From Candidatus Aminicenantota bacterium (GTDB lineage Bacteria > Acidobacteriota > Aminicenantia > UBA2199): a stretch of 48,296 bases of DNA. Position 1 is the first letter of the stretch; each line of letters begins with the position of its first letter. Below are positions 7,801 through 15,290 of this stretch, in pieces. Both the position numbers and the translations under genes were made by a program. The stretch lies in contig JADFDP010000010.1 of assembly GCA_018262835.1 (NCBI GenBank), forward strand, positions 1 to 48,296, written 5' to 3'. Below the pieces are notes generated by a model. It did no database searches, was not told the DNA's origin, and saw only the letters and a list, made by a program, of their open reading frames with translations.

Positions 7801-9051
7801 TTACAGATAGAAGGTGAAAGCGATGTTGGGTACCAGGATGTTCATTCCGTGTGTTCCCGGCATTTTGCCGGTCAGCGGCGAATCCTGGTCCTTGCCCATC
7901 AGGGTTTCAAAGCAAAAATCCAGTCTCATCTTGTCGGTCTTGTAGCCAAAGCCAACGGTGATGACATTGTAGGCGATTTCGGGCAGCAAGACATTGAGTG
8001 TTTCAGCCGGGGACGGGGACGGGTCGATGTAATATCCGGCGCGCATGGCAAGTTTTTCGGAAATCGCGTATTCCAAGCCGAAGCGCCACTGAATGGCGTC
8101 TTTCCAGTTCAGAACGAAGTCATTGTTGAAAGCGGCGCCCAGCAGCGGGTGGGCCTTTGATGCCTGCCAGACGGCATTGTCATAGGTGATACCGATGGTG
8201 TCGATCTTTTTCCAATTGGTGTACTGGGCGTCGGCATTGATCGTCAATTTGTCGGTGGCCTTGAAGGAGAGCCCCATCCCGAGCCACAGCGGCCAGGTCG
8301 CTTCCCGTTCCGCGTCTGAAGTGATTGACAGGCCATAGAGCGAGGCGCTGGCCATATCGGCCGTGCCGCTGAATTTGACCTTTGTGGGAGTGCGCAAGGT
8401 CAGGCCGATGCCCAGGCGGTCCGTGGGCTTGATCAGCGCGCCGATGGTGGCCCCGAAAGCGAAGCCGCTGAGGTCCTCGGTATACTGTCCGATGCCGGGC
8501 CGCTTGATCTTCATCATGCCGTAGTTCAGGTTCAGGGTCGCACCCAGGGAAAACACGTCACTGATCTTGTAGGCGACGACTGGCGATACCGTGACCACCG
8601 CCATGAAGCTTTCCCATTTGTAGGCGACGTTTTTGCTGAAAACTTTCAGGTCTTCGCCGTTCCATTTTGCGCCGGTTCCCGATGGCACGTAGGCGGCGAT
8701 ACCAATGACCAGCTTTTCATTGACGGGCTTGAAATAGGCAATGGACCCGGAAGGATACATGGCCGATTTGGTCTTGGCGTCGACGCCCATCATGGAGAAC
8801 TTATAAGTACCGCTGGGGATCAGGTCGGTGGCGAAAAACGAGAGGCTGGGGTTTTTCATCTGGCTCAAGCCGGCCGGATTCCAGAAAATGGCGCTGTAAT
8901 CATCAGCCTGGCCGATGAAGGCGCCGCCCATGGCGATGGCTTTGCTGCCGAGGCCGTTGAGGTTCAAGCCGTTGGCAGACAAAGAAATACCGGTGAATAC
9001 GATCAGGACAGCGGTCAACAAAAACCGAGCGGTTTTTCCTGTTTGTTTCAT
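7801..9051 (-). CDS. OmpP1/FadL/TodX-family outer-membrane transporter
   Basis: The 416-residue protein starts with a signal peptide (about residues 1-26, KTARFLLTAVLIVFTGISLSA) and continues with the FadL N-terminal signature GLNLNGLGSKAIAMGGAFIG and ADDYSAIFWNPAGL. The rest alternates as expected for a 14-strand beta barrel (for example GIGLTLRTPTKVKFSG and the aromatic C-terminal NIAFTFYL). Family members carry hydrophobic compounds such as long-chain fatty acids across the outer membrane; the substrate here is not known. GGAGG lies 5 nt before the ATG. It has its own promoter and a strong terminator, so it is monocistronic. Confidence 0.92.
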   Translation of the reverse strand: MKQTGKTARFLLTAVLIVFTGISLSANGLNLNGLGSKAIAMGGAFIGQADDYSAIFWNPAGLSQMKNPSLSFFATDLIPSGTYKFSMMGVDAKTKSAMYPSGSIAYFKPVNEKLVIGIAAYVPSGTGAKWNGEDLKVFSKNVAYKWESFMAVVTVSPVVAYKISDVFSLGATLNLNYGMMKIKRPGIGQYTEDLSGFAFGATIGALIKPTDRLGIGLTLRTPTKVKFSGTADMASASLYGLSITSDAEREATWPLWLGMGLSFKATDKLTINADAQYTNWKKIDTIGITYDNAVWQASKAHPLLGAAFNNDFVLNWKDAIQWRFGLEYAISEKLAMRAGYYIDPSPSPAETLNVLLPEIAYNVITVGFGYKTDKMRLDFCFETLMGKDQDSPLTGKMPGTHGMNILVPNIAFTFYL

Positions 9052-9080
9052 TTTTCCTCCAAAGATTTAGTTGAAAAAAA

Positions 9081-9109
9081 ACAATAATATATTCAAATGC
9101 AAAAGTCAA
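9081..9109 (-). promoter_or_regulatory. Putative promoter of the FadL-type porin
   Basis: Minus strand: TTGACT (9109-9104), 17-bp spacer, TATTGT (9086-9081), about 30 nt before the ATG. The -35 overlaps the last codons and stop of the upstream EndoQ gene. Confidence 0.6.
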
Positions 9110-10305
9110 CCTTTTTGCGCCGGGGAGACATCCAGGATGATTTTTCCGTATACCCCGTCGTAACCGGGAACACGGCGGACACGGTTTTCCCGCATGGCCT
9201 GAATGGCTGCGGCCAGTCTTTCATCAATTTTGGAGATCGCTTCGATTGTCAGGCTCTGCAAAATGAAAAATTCCGGACCCAGGCGCTCGATCAGCGAAAA
9301 ATAATATTGGCCAATCTTTTTGGAATTTTCACCGCTTTTCATGATCTGGGACAGGATCTGCTTCAAGGGGACCTGATAGTTAAAGGAGGCCGGGTTTGCC
9401 GTTTTCTGGTCGGCGAGTGCTTCGACCCGGTAGAGGACCCCCAGAGTCAGGGGCTTGCCGCAGACCGGGCATATTCCCCCCAGTTTCCGGGTCTCGGCCG
9501 GGGGCAGGGATATGCCGCAAAGGCGGTGACCGTCATGATGGTATTTGCCTTCTTCCGGGAAAAATTCGATGGTGCGGAGAATCGTGCCGCTGCGAATGGC
9601 CTGGGTGATGGCGCCATAACTTAACGGGCAGTCGAACTCGTTGGCTTCCCGGCCCAGGTTCTGGGCTGAGTGGGCGTCGGAATTGGATAAAATCGTGTAC
9701 CGCCGCAGGGATGAGACTTGGGCCAGCATGGGCGGATCGGCTGACAATCCCGTTTCCACGGCATGAATGTAGGGCGAATAATCTTCGAAGCATTCCTCCA
9801 AACTGTCAAAACCCGATCTCGATCCCATGAGGGAAAACCAGGGGGTCCAGATATGGGCCGGAATGATCATGATGCGTTCATCGACGGCCAGAATCTCAGC
9901 GCTCAGGTCGCGGACCGCGGCTCCCAGGATGGGGCGGCCGTCGGCCTGCAGATTAAAACGCCGGCCCAGACGGGCATTGACTTTTTCCACTGCGGCCAGG
10001 GAGGGCGCCAGGATGAGAAGATGCACCTTGCGGACCCTGTCGTTCTTTTTGTAGATCAGGGAAATTTCCGAACTCAGGATAAAATACATTCGCGGTCGAC
10101 TTTTTTTCAGGGAAAATAGGCCGGGAGCACTTTCTATCAGGGTTGTTTTAATGCTTTGGAACCATAGGGGGTGGGTGAAATCGCCGCTGCCCACAACGGT
10201 GAGCCCCTTGATCTCGGCCCAGCGCGCCAGTTCGGGCAGCTCCAGTGCCGGTGAAGTACTGCGCGAATGTCGTGAGTGAACATGGAAATCTGCATAAAAG
10301 GCCAT
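9106..10305 (-). CDS. Endonuclease Q-family DNA repair nuclease (PHP domain)
   Basis: The 399-residue protein begins with a PHP metal site (YADFHVHSRHSR, His8 and His10), followed by VVGSGDFTHPLW, IIPAHIWTPW and LSNSDAHS, all typical of endonuclease Q. A C-terminal zinc-binding part (LCG, then GICPVCGKPLTLGVLYRVEALAD) is diagnostic of this family and not of polymerase-type PHP proteins. Characterised EndoQ enzymes cut DNA on the 5' side of deaminated bases (uracil, hypoxanthine) and abasic sites. The ATG immediately follows the TAA of the upstream glycoside hydrolase, so it appears to be co-transcribed with it from the leaderless promoter at 11770-11799, an odd functional pairing. No helicase gene, a partner in some genomes, is adjacent. 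Confidence 0.9.
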   Translation of the reverse strand: MAFYADFHVHSRHSRSTSPALELPELARWAEIKGLTVVGSGDFTHPLWFQSIKTTLIESAPGLFSLKKSRPRMYFILSSEISLIYKKNDRVRKVHLLILAPSLAAVEKVNARLGRRFNLQADGRPILGAAVRDLSAEILAVDERIMIIPAHIWTPWFSLMGSRSGFDSLEECFEDYSPYIHAVETGLSADPPMLAQVSSLRRYTILSNSDAHSAQNLGREANEFDCPLSYGAITQAIRSGTILRTIEFFPEEGKYHHDGHRLCGISLPPAETRKLGGICPVCGKPLTLGVLYRVEALADQKTANPASFNYQVPLKQILSQIMKSGENSKKIGQYYFSLIERLGPEFFILQSLTIEAISKIDERLAAAIQAMRENRVRRVPGYDGVYGKIILDVSPAQKG

Positions 10306-11763
10306 TTAGCGGATTCGCCTGAATTTTTGAATATCCTCTTTCAGGTAGAATTCCAGCAATTCGTGCAGTGGCGTTTTGCCGATCAACGGCAGGTTTTTAT
10401 CGGCCAGCAAGGCCAGGGGTGCGAGCGGTGAATCAAGGTAGTCGGTTTTTAGAATTCCGATCAAGTCCTTGACTTTGCCGTAGATGGTTTCGGGAATTGG
10501 CCGGTTCATTTCGACCCAGCCGTTTTCAGTCAACAGTGTTTCCGCCTGCTCCAGTATTTCCCTGCCCAAATGGAAAACACGGGAGTCAGCCAGAGCGATT
10601 TTTAGAAATTCTTCATTCAGATCGTAATAAATATCCACGGTTTTTTTGGCGCTGGGCGAATAGCCGCGCAAAAAAACTCTGGTTTGGCTCATCTTTTGCA
10701 GCGCCGGGTTCCGGGCAGCGGGAGCCCCGTTGTTCACGGTCTGTTCGGCGTAGCATTTTTTGCTGATTATTCCCTCGTCGGGATTGCCTGGATCAGGATA
10801 CAAGCCGGCTATGTAGTCCTTATAAACATTGTATGCCGGTTTGGCTTCCAGGTTGCTGCGCAGAATTCCGAAGGGGGGGACGCCGGGTTGGGGATCGTCG
10901 ATGAGCGAATAAAAAAACACCTTTTGCGGATAGTTTTTTCGGGCCCGGGCATGCAGCATGTCCAGATAGCGGTTGGCTTGCATGGTTTCCGAGTATTTGT
11001 TGGTGTTCCAGCCGGTTTCGGTGATCCAGAAAGGCTTGTTCTCCTGCCCCGACTCCTGGATGATCGTTTTGACCGCCGGAATGAACTGGTCGCCTTGTTC
11101 CAGCAGCTCATACATGTAGTAAACCCCCAGATCCTCGTAGATGTGATGGGAAATAATATCCAGATATCCCCCGGCATTATCCAGGATATATTTCATCCAA
11201 AAATACCATTCCGCCCCGGTTTCGGTTTTGTGGCTCAGGTCGGGCCCGACAATGAACGCCGCCGGGTCGACGCCTCGGATGGTTTGCGCGGCTGGAACCA
11301 TTACCTTTTGAACAAAATGGTCCTTGCCCAGGGCAAAGAATTCTTTAAGATTGGGTTCATTCCATATTCCCCAGTATTTGACCTGGTTTTTATAGCGGGA
11401 GATGGTGCGGGCAACGAAATTTTTCCAATCCGTGACGTGGGTGGCGGGATAGTTGCTCCCCTTTTTGCCGTTGGCCCAACCCGGGGTGCTGCCGATGGAG
11501 GCGTAAATGGATAGCCCATTGGCTGCAGCGTAATTGACCACGCGGTCCACTTCGCTGTAGGTGAAGATTCCTTGGCTGGCTTCAATGACGCTCCAGTTGA
11601 CGTCGATGCGGATCCAGGCAATCCCGGCCGCCTTGGCTTTGGCCAGTGCGTTGTTTTGGGACAGGTGGACATTGATGCCGTAAGGCAGCGGTGAAACGGT
11701 GGCCGCCGCCAGCTGGACCAACCCCACCAGCACCATTCCGGCGCAAAAACGCATTTTTTTCAT
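10306..11763 (-). CDS. Secreted clan GH-A glycoside hydrolase (GH39/GH5-like)
   Basis: The 485-residue protein has a signal peptide (about 1-22) and then a TIM-barrel hydrolase: YGINVHLS, WIRIDVNWSVIE, the acid/base Glu in GIWNEPN (residue 136), SHHIYED, and the nucleophile Glu in FWITETGWN (residue 249). These match clan GH-A retaining enzymes, with a layout like GH39/PslG-type proteins; the substrate cannot be read from sequence. The last ~150 residues form a separate unrecognised domain. The ATG at 11763 is chosen because TATAAT ends 6 nt upstream, which would make the mRNA leaderless; the longer frame start at 11799 would lie inside the promoter. Confidence 0.85.
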   Translation of the reverse strand: MKKMRFCAGMVLVGLVQLAAATVSPLPYGINVHLSQNNALAKAKAAGIAWIRIDVNWSVIEASQGIFTYSEVDRVVNYAAANGLSIYASIGSTPGWANGKKGSNYPATHVTDWKNFVARTISRYKNQVKYWGIWNEPNLKEFFALGKDHFVQKVMVPAAQTIRGVDPAAFIVGPDLSHKTETGAEWYFWMKYILDNAGGYLDIISHHIYEDLGVYYMYELLEQGDQFIPAVKTIIQESGQENKPFWITETGWNTNKYSETMQANRYLDMLHARARKNYPQKVFFYSLIDDPQPGVPPFGILRSNLEAKPAYNVYKDYIAGLYPDPGNPDEGIISKKCYAEQTVNNGAPAARNPALQKMSQTRVFLRGYSPSAKKTVDIYYDLNEEFLKIALADSRVFHLGREILEQAETLLTENGWVEMNRPIPETIYGKVKDLIGILKTDYLDSPLAPLALLADKNLPLIGKTPLHELLEFYLKEDIQKFRRIR

Positions 11764-11769
11764 TGATAT

Positions 11770-11799
11770 ATTATATAGGAAAATTACAAAATATTGCAA
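11770..11799 (-). promoter_or_regulatory. Leaderless-type promoter of the glycoside hydrolase-EndoQ unit
   Basis: Minus strand: TTGCAA (11799-11794), 18-bp spacer, TATAAT (11775-11770), then 6 nt to ATG 11763. Transcription should start at or beside the start codon. No Shine-Dalgarno sequence is present. Confidence 0.65.
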
Positions 11800-11877
11800 T
11801 TTTCGGCTGCGGATCGGCTCTGCTTTGAAGGCGTTTTATGGTTTCCCGCCTTCAGGCGCAGACCGGTTGGCGCGCTT

Positions 11878-11900
11878 TCCTGAAACTGCGGTTTTCAGGA
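11878..11900. repeat. Hairpin at the 3' end of the membrane-protein gene
   Basis: Arms TCCTGAAA and TTTCAGGA (8 bp, perfect) with a 7-nt loop span the stop codon of the minus-strand membrane-protein gene. No T-run follows, so it may stabilise the mRNA end and is weak evidence for a terminator. Confidence 0.4.
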
Positions 11901-12968
11901 TGCCTGGGGCGGCTGCGGGGTTTGGGCTTTGGCAGTCGTTTCCCTGGTGAAAGTGAAAGAAAAGGCGAACAGCAGCAGCCCGACCACGCATACGGTCCCG
12001 GCCACGGCGGTGACCGGTGAAATGAAATGACGTGAAACAACCAGGGCGAGGCCGCCCATATGGTCAGAGAAAATATCCTGCCAATGCGTCCAGGAAGAGG
12101 AATAATTAACCGGTCCGATGCGCATGGCCCAGGGGATGACCCCTTTGAGCAGTGAGGACATCGCCAAAACCAGTCCGCCGCCGATCATGGTCGCGGCGCC
12201 GCTCCAGCGGAAGAAGCGTGATTTGCTGCTGGCGGCGACCAGCGCGCCAACGGCGATGAGAACCGCGGGGATCAGGAACAGAAGATAAGTGAACGATCTT
12301 ACGGTCCTGGCCACGTTGAAGCGGTTGTGCGGGAAATGGGCGTCTTTCATAAGGTTGACCTGGTCGGGAATTTCCCGGATGATGTGGCTGCGAATCGAGG
12401 AAATGGCCGCGATTTTCTGGGCGGCATCAGGGCGGCAGGGAGGCAGTACATCGTTGGGGCTTTCGTTGAGCATGATCTGTTCCCAGTCCTGGGCCTGGCC
12501 GGAAGAGCAGACCGGGAGATTTTCCATGACCTGGGACAGCCAGCGCTCCATGGTGGGATGGCTGAAAACCATCTTGAGCGGCCGCATGTCGAGCCAGATG
12601 TCGCGGGCCGCGGTCTTGCCGTTCAGGATATCCCCCAGAGTACGCAAGGATCCTGAGAGCTCCTTTTCCATCCAGTCATTGAGGCCGGTCTCCTTCATCA
12701 GTTCTTTGGGAGGCGGGTTGGCCCCGGCCATGGCCGTCAGCCAGGTCCGCGAGTCGTAATCGAGGCTGGAATTTTCGTCCCGGGCAGCCAGCAGCATCCC
12801 GTCCAGCAGGTCGGGAACTTCGGCGATGATCTCTCCCGGGAGTTCGGTCAGCGTTTTCTCCGAAACCACGGCCTGGGTGAAGCCCACGGCCCAGATCATG
12901 CCGAAAAGAACCGGGATGGCCAGAAAGATCATGATTAAAAGACCGAGAATGGTCCGCGTTTGTTTCAT
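11895..12968 (-). CDS. Integral membrane protein with a large extracytoplasmic domain, function unknown
   Basis: I do not recognise this 357-residue protein. It has one N-terminal transmembrane helix (about residues 7-30), about 190 residues likely outside the membrane, then several hydrophobic helices (about 225-245, 255-275, 300-340) and a short Thr/Pro/Gln-rich tail. Two Cys residues in the outer domain (in VCSSGQ and PPCRPD) could form a disulfide. AAAGGAG lies 6-8 nt before the ATG. It is separated from the MEMO gene upstream by 108 bp and transcribed the same way. No motif suggests an enzyme. Confidence 0.75.
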   Translation of the reverse strand: MKQTRTILGLLIMIFLAIPVLFGMIWAVGFTQAVVSEKTLTELPGEIIAEVPDLLDGMLLAARDENSSLDYDSRTWLTAMAGANPPPKELMKETGLNDWMEKELSGSLRTLGDILNGKTAARDIWLDMRPLKMVFSHPTMERWLSQVMENLPVCSSGQAQDWEQIMLNESPNDVLPPCRPDAAQKIAAISSIRSHIIREIPDQVNLMKDAHFPHNRFNVARTVRSFTYLLFLIPAVLIAVGALVAASSKSRFFRWSGAATMIGGGLVLAMSSLLKGVIPWAMRIGPVNYSSSWTHWQDIFSDHMGGLALVVSRHFISPVTAVAGTVCVVGLLLFAFSFTFTRETTAKAQTPQPPQAS

Positions 12969-13076
12969 GAGTATCTCCTTTTGTTAAAAACGAAAAAAAT
13001 TTCAAAAAGTTCCGGGTCCGTGATCGTCAGGGGGTTTTGAAATCCTTTTTCCCGAGCCGCATTTCCCACGGTTCAC

Positions 13077-14126
13077 TCAATCGAGGCAAAAGCCAGCTGA
13101 AACAAAACCCACCCAGTGTTTGAGGGAATAGGGGGCGGTAATGCCGAACCCGGCCTTCTTTAAAGGCAAGACCCCTTCGCTGTAGGTGTCGGAATAACGG
13201 AAGATCCGTCCTCTCAGCTTGCGGCCGGAAATTTTTTCCATGGCTTTGCTGATGGTCAGCAGACCGAAAGGGATATCGTATTTTCCGCACCAGTAGGTAT
13301 TGCGGAAATCCAGATAGGTCGCGCCCCAGAGTTCCCGGGTCAGGGCCTGGATCTTGGGGCCGTCCAGCAATCCGTCAAAGGCGGCAATGGCGAACCGCCG
13401 GTCCTGTTCGGTCCCCAGCGCGTGGGCTTTTTCATCTTCGCCGAAGGGAATGTTGTTGAAATCGCGGCCGTAATGATTGGCGTCGGCGGAGATCAGAAAA
13501 AATATGTCCCGCCCCGGCTGCAGCTTGTTTTCGCGCATGTATCCGGCCAACACCGCGGCCAGGCGTTCGGAAAGTTCGTCCATTTTCTCGAAAGGCATGG
13601 CCGTGACCATGATCGGCGTGATTTTTATGTCAGGGTTGTTGTACTGCAGGAAAGGCACCAGGGCTTCTATGGAATGTTCCAGGGCGTGGGCCTGGTTGCT
13701 GACCGCATAGTCTTCCTTGGGCAGATGTTTTTTGATCCATTCGCGCAAGGGTGAGATCGCCACTTCCCGGCTTAGTCCCGACCAGGAACGGTATTCATCG
13801 AGAAGCAGAATATTGTGCGGATCGCCGATCTCCTTGCGCACCGTGCCATGGGTAACGCCGAAGATCACCGCTTCCTTGGTGCGCAGTTTTTTAAACAGGG
13901 GGTGATAAACGCGGCCGGCATACAAGTAGTCATCGTGCGGGGAAATGCCGGCCACCAGGTTGCAAGCCGGGAATTCCTGCCGGTCGGCGGCGGCCAGAAG
14001 ATCCATCAGCCGCTTCATTTGCGGGCGCTGCCAGCAAAAGCCCACATCGTCCCTGACGGGACGCACCTCCTGCCCCGCCAGGGAGAAGAAAGACGCGACC
14101 AGAATGAGCGGCAATATTTTTTTCAT
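13077..14126 (-). CDS. Exported MEMO-family (AmmeMemoRadiSam system protein B-like) protein
   Basis: The 349-residue protein contains MEMO-family landmarks: ISPHDDYLYAG (His64), GVTHGT (His93), HALEHSIEALVPFLQ, ISADANHYG (His218) and TYWCGKYDI (Cys280). In human MEMO the corresponding three His and one Cys bind metal, and all appear kept here. A clear signal peptide (about 1-18) means this version acts outside the cytoplasm, unlike most family members. The usual companions AmmeMemoRadiSam protein A and the radical SAM protein are not nearby. TAAAAT lies 6 nt before the ATG, so translation is probably from a leaderless mRNA. The role is unknown; metal-dependent redox chemistry is inference from the human protein. 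Confidence 0.85.
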   Translation of the reverse strand: MKKILPLILVASFFSLAGQEVRPVRDDVGFCWQRPQMKRLMDLLAAADRQEFPACNLVAGISPHDDYLYAGRVYHPLFKKLRTKEAVIFGVTHGTVRKEIGDPHNILLLDEYRSWSGLSREVAISPLREWIKKHLPKEDYAVSNQAHALEHSIEALVPFLQYNNPDIKITPIMVTAMPFEKMDELSERLAAVLAGYMRENKLQPGRDIFFLISADANHYGRDFNNIPFGEDEKAHALGTEQDRRFAIAAFDGLLDGPKIQALTRELWGATYLDFRNTYWCGKYDIPFGLLTISKAMEKISGRKLRGRIFRYSDTYSEGVLPLKKAGFGITAPYSLKHWVGFVSAGFCLD

Positions 14127-14132
14127 GAATCT

Positions 14133-14138
14133 ATTTTA
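14133..14138 (-). promoter_or_regulatory. -10 box of a leaderless promoter for the MEMO gene
   Basis: TAAAAT on the minus strand (14138-14133) is followed by exactly 6 nt and the ATG at 14126. A clear -35 is not seen. It is divergent from the leaderless promoter at 14187-14214. Confidence 0.45.
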
Positions 14139-14186
14139 TCATTTCAAAAAACAATTCGAAACCAGAATCTGAAAAAGTTCAGGTAT

Positions 14187-14214
14187 TTGCTTCAGGCGCG
14201 GAAGGAATTATAAT
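14187..14214 (+). promoter_or_regulatory. Leaderless-type promoter of the cyanophycinase-like gene
   Basis: TTGCTT (14187-14192), 16-bp spacer, TATAAT (14209-14214), then 6 nt to ATG 14221. A GGAAGGA lies upstream of the -10 and would not be in the mRNA. Confidence 0.6.
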
Positions 14215-14220
14215 AAGCGC

Positions 14221-15279
14221 ATGAAAACGATCCGCCGGAGCGCTTTTTTGTCACTTTTAATGGCTCTGTCAATGGTTTTTTGTTCACCGCGAGATTCCGA
14301 TCTGCCCTTGCCGCCGCACTCTCCTTTTCATACTGCTGGCAATGTCGATGATGTCAGCCCAGCGACCGTTCATGGCCTGGCCCTGGTGGGTGGGGGAGGC
14401 CGCTGCAGCGAGGCGTACCGCTGGCTGATCCAGCGTTCCGGGGGCGGCGATTTTGTTTTTTTGACCACTGCCGTTTACAGTGAGCAGGAAGACGACCAAT
14501 TTTTTGCCGACATGCAAAAACTGGGTGCGGTCGATTCCATTACTACCCTGACCGTGAACAGCCGCGCCAAGGCAAATGCGGCTGAAGTGGAAAACACGAT
14601 CCGCTCCGCCGAATTGCTGTTCATCGACGGCGGCGACCAGACCGAATATTACAACCTGTGGAAAGGGACGCGTCTCCAGGCAGCCGTGCAGTACCTGTTG
14701 CAGACCAAGAAAGTCCCGCTGGGCGGAACCAGCGCCGGCATGGCCATTCTTTCCGGTTTGGCTTATATTCCTATTAACCAGGGAGTGACCTCGGCCGAAG
14801 CACTTGGCGATCCTTTTCATGCCAATATGAATTCCATAAAAAACGATTTTTTTACAGTGCCTTTGCAGGCCAGCACGATCACTGACACCCACTGGTCCGA
14901 ACGCAACCGCTGCGGGCGTACCATTGCCTTTTTGGCCCGGGTCATCACCGACAACCTTGCCGCCTTTCCGGTGGCCCGGGCGATCGCCTGTGATGAACGG
15001 ACCGCGGTGTGCATTGACGGTAACGGCTGGGCGGTTGTCTTCGGCAGCAGCGACGCGCATGATTTTGCCTATTTTCTTTCCAGCCGTTCTATGCCTGACC
15101 GCTGTCTTCCGGGACAATCCTTGCATTGGGCGAATGCCGTTTCGATCTGGAAATTGCAAGGCACCGAAGCGGGCCTGAATGGCTTCGACCTGCAGAACTG
15201 GGAGGGGCAGAACGGTTCCCGGCATGACGTGAATGTTTTGAATGGGATTTTATCTGTCGATATTCAAAATCCGGACTAA
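14221..15279 (+). CDS. Exported cyanophycinase-like peptidase, family S51
   Basis: The 352-residue protein has a hydrophobic signal segment (about 6-20) ending in a Cys (SMVFC, residue 21); the Phe before Cys makes a lipobox doubtful. The S51 features are ALVGGGGRCSEA (residues about 54-65), LLFIDGGDQTEYYN with the oxyanion-region Gln, and the nucleophile Ser171 in GGTSAGMAI. S51 enzymes include cyanophycinase and dipeptidase E, which cut next to Asp; the exported location suggests degradation of peptides or cyanophycin-like polymer outside the cytoplasm. No cyanophycin synthetase is present here, so the substrate is open. It is divergent from the MEMO gene and convergent with metG, 11 bp away. 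Confidence 0.88.
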   Translation: MKTIRRSAFLSLLMALSMVFCSPRDSDLPLPPHSPFHTAGNVDDVSPATVHGLALVGGGGRCSEAYRWLIQRSGGGDFVFLTTAVYSEQEDDQFFADMQKLGAVDSITTLTVNSRAKANAAEVENTIRSAELLFIDGGDQTEYYNLWKGTRLQAAVQYLLQTKKVPLGGTSAGMAILSGLAYIPINQGVTSAEALGDPFHANMNSIKNDFFTVPLQASTITDTHWSERNRCGRTIAFLARVITDNLAAFPVARAIACDERTAVCIDGNGWAVVFGSSDAHDFAYFLSSRSMPDRCLPGQSLHWANAVSIWKLQGTEAGLNGFDLQNWEGQNGSRHDVNVLNGILSVDIQNPD

Positions 15280-15290
15280 GTCCGGCGGCG

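Noticed and set aside
13027-13290. Small minus-strand frame at the end of the MEMO gene
   Set aside because: Overlaps the conserved C-terminal part of the MEMO gene in another frame and has no ribosome site.
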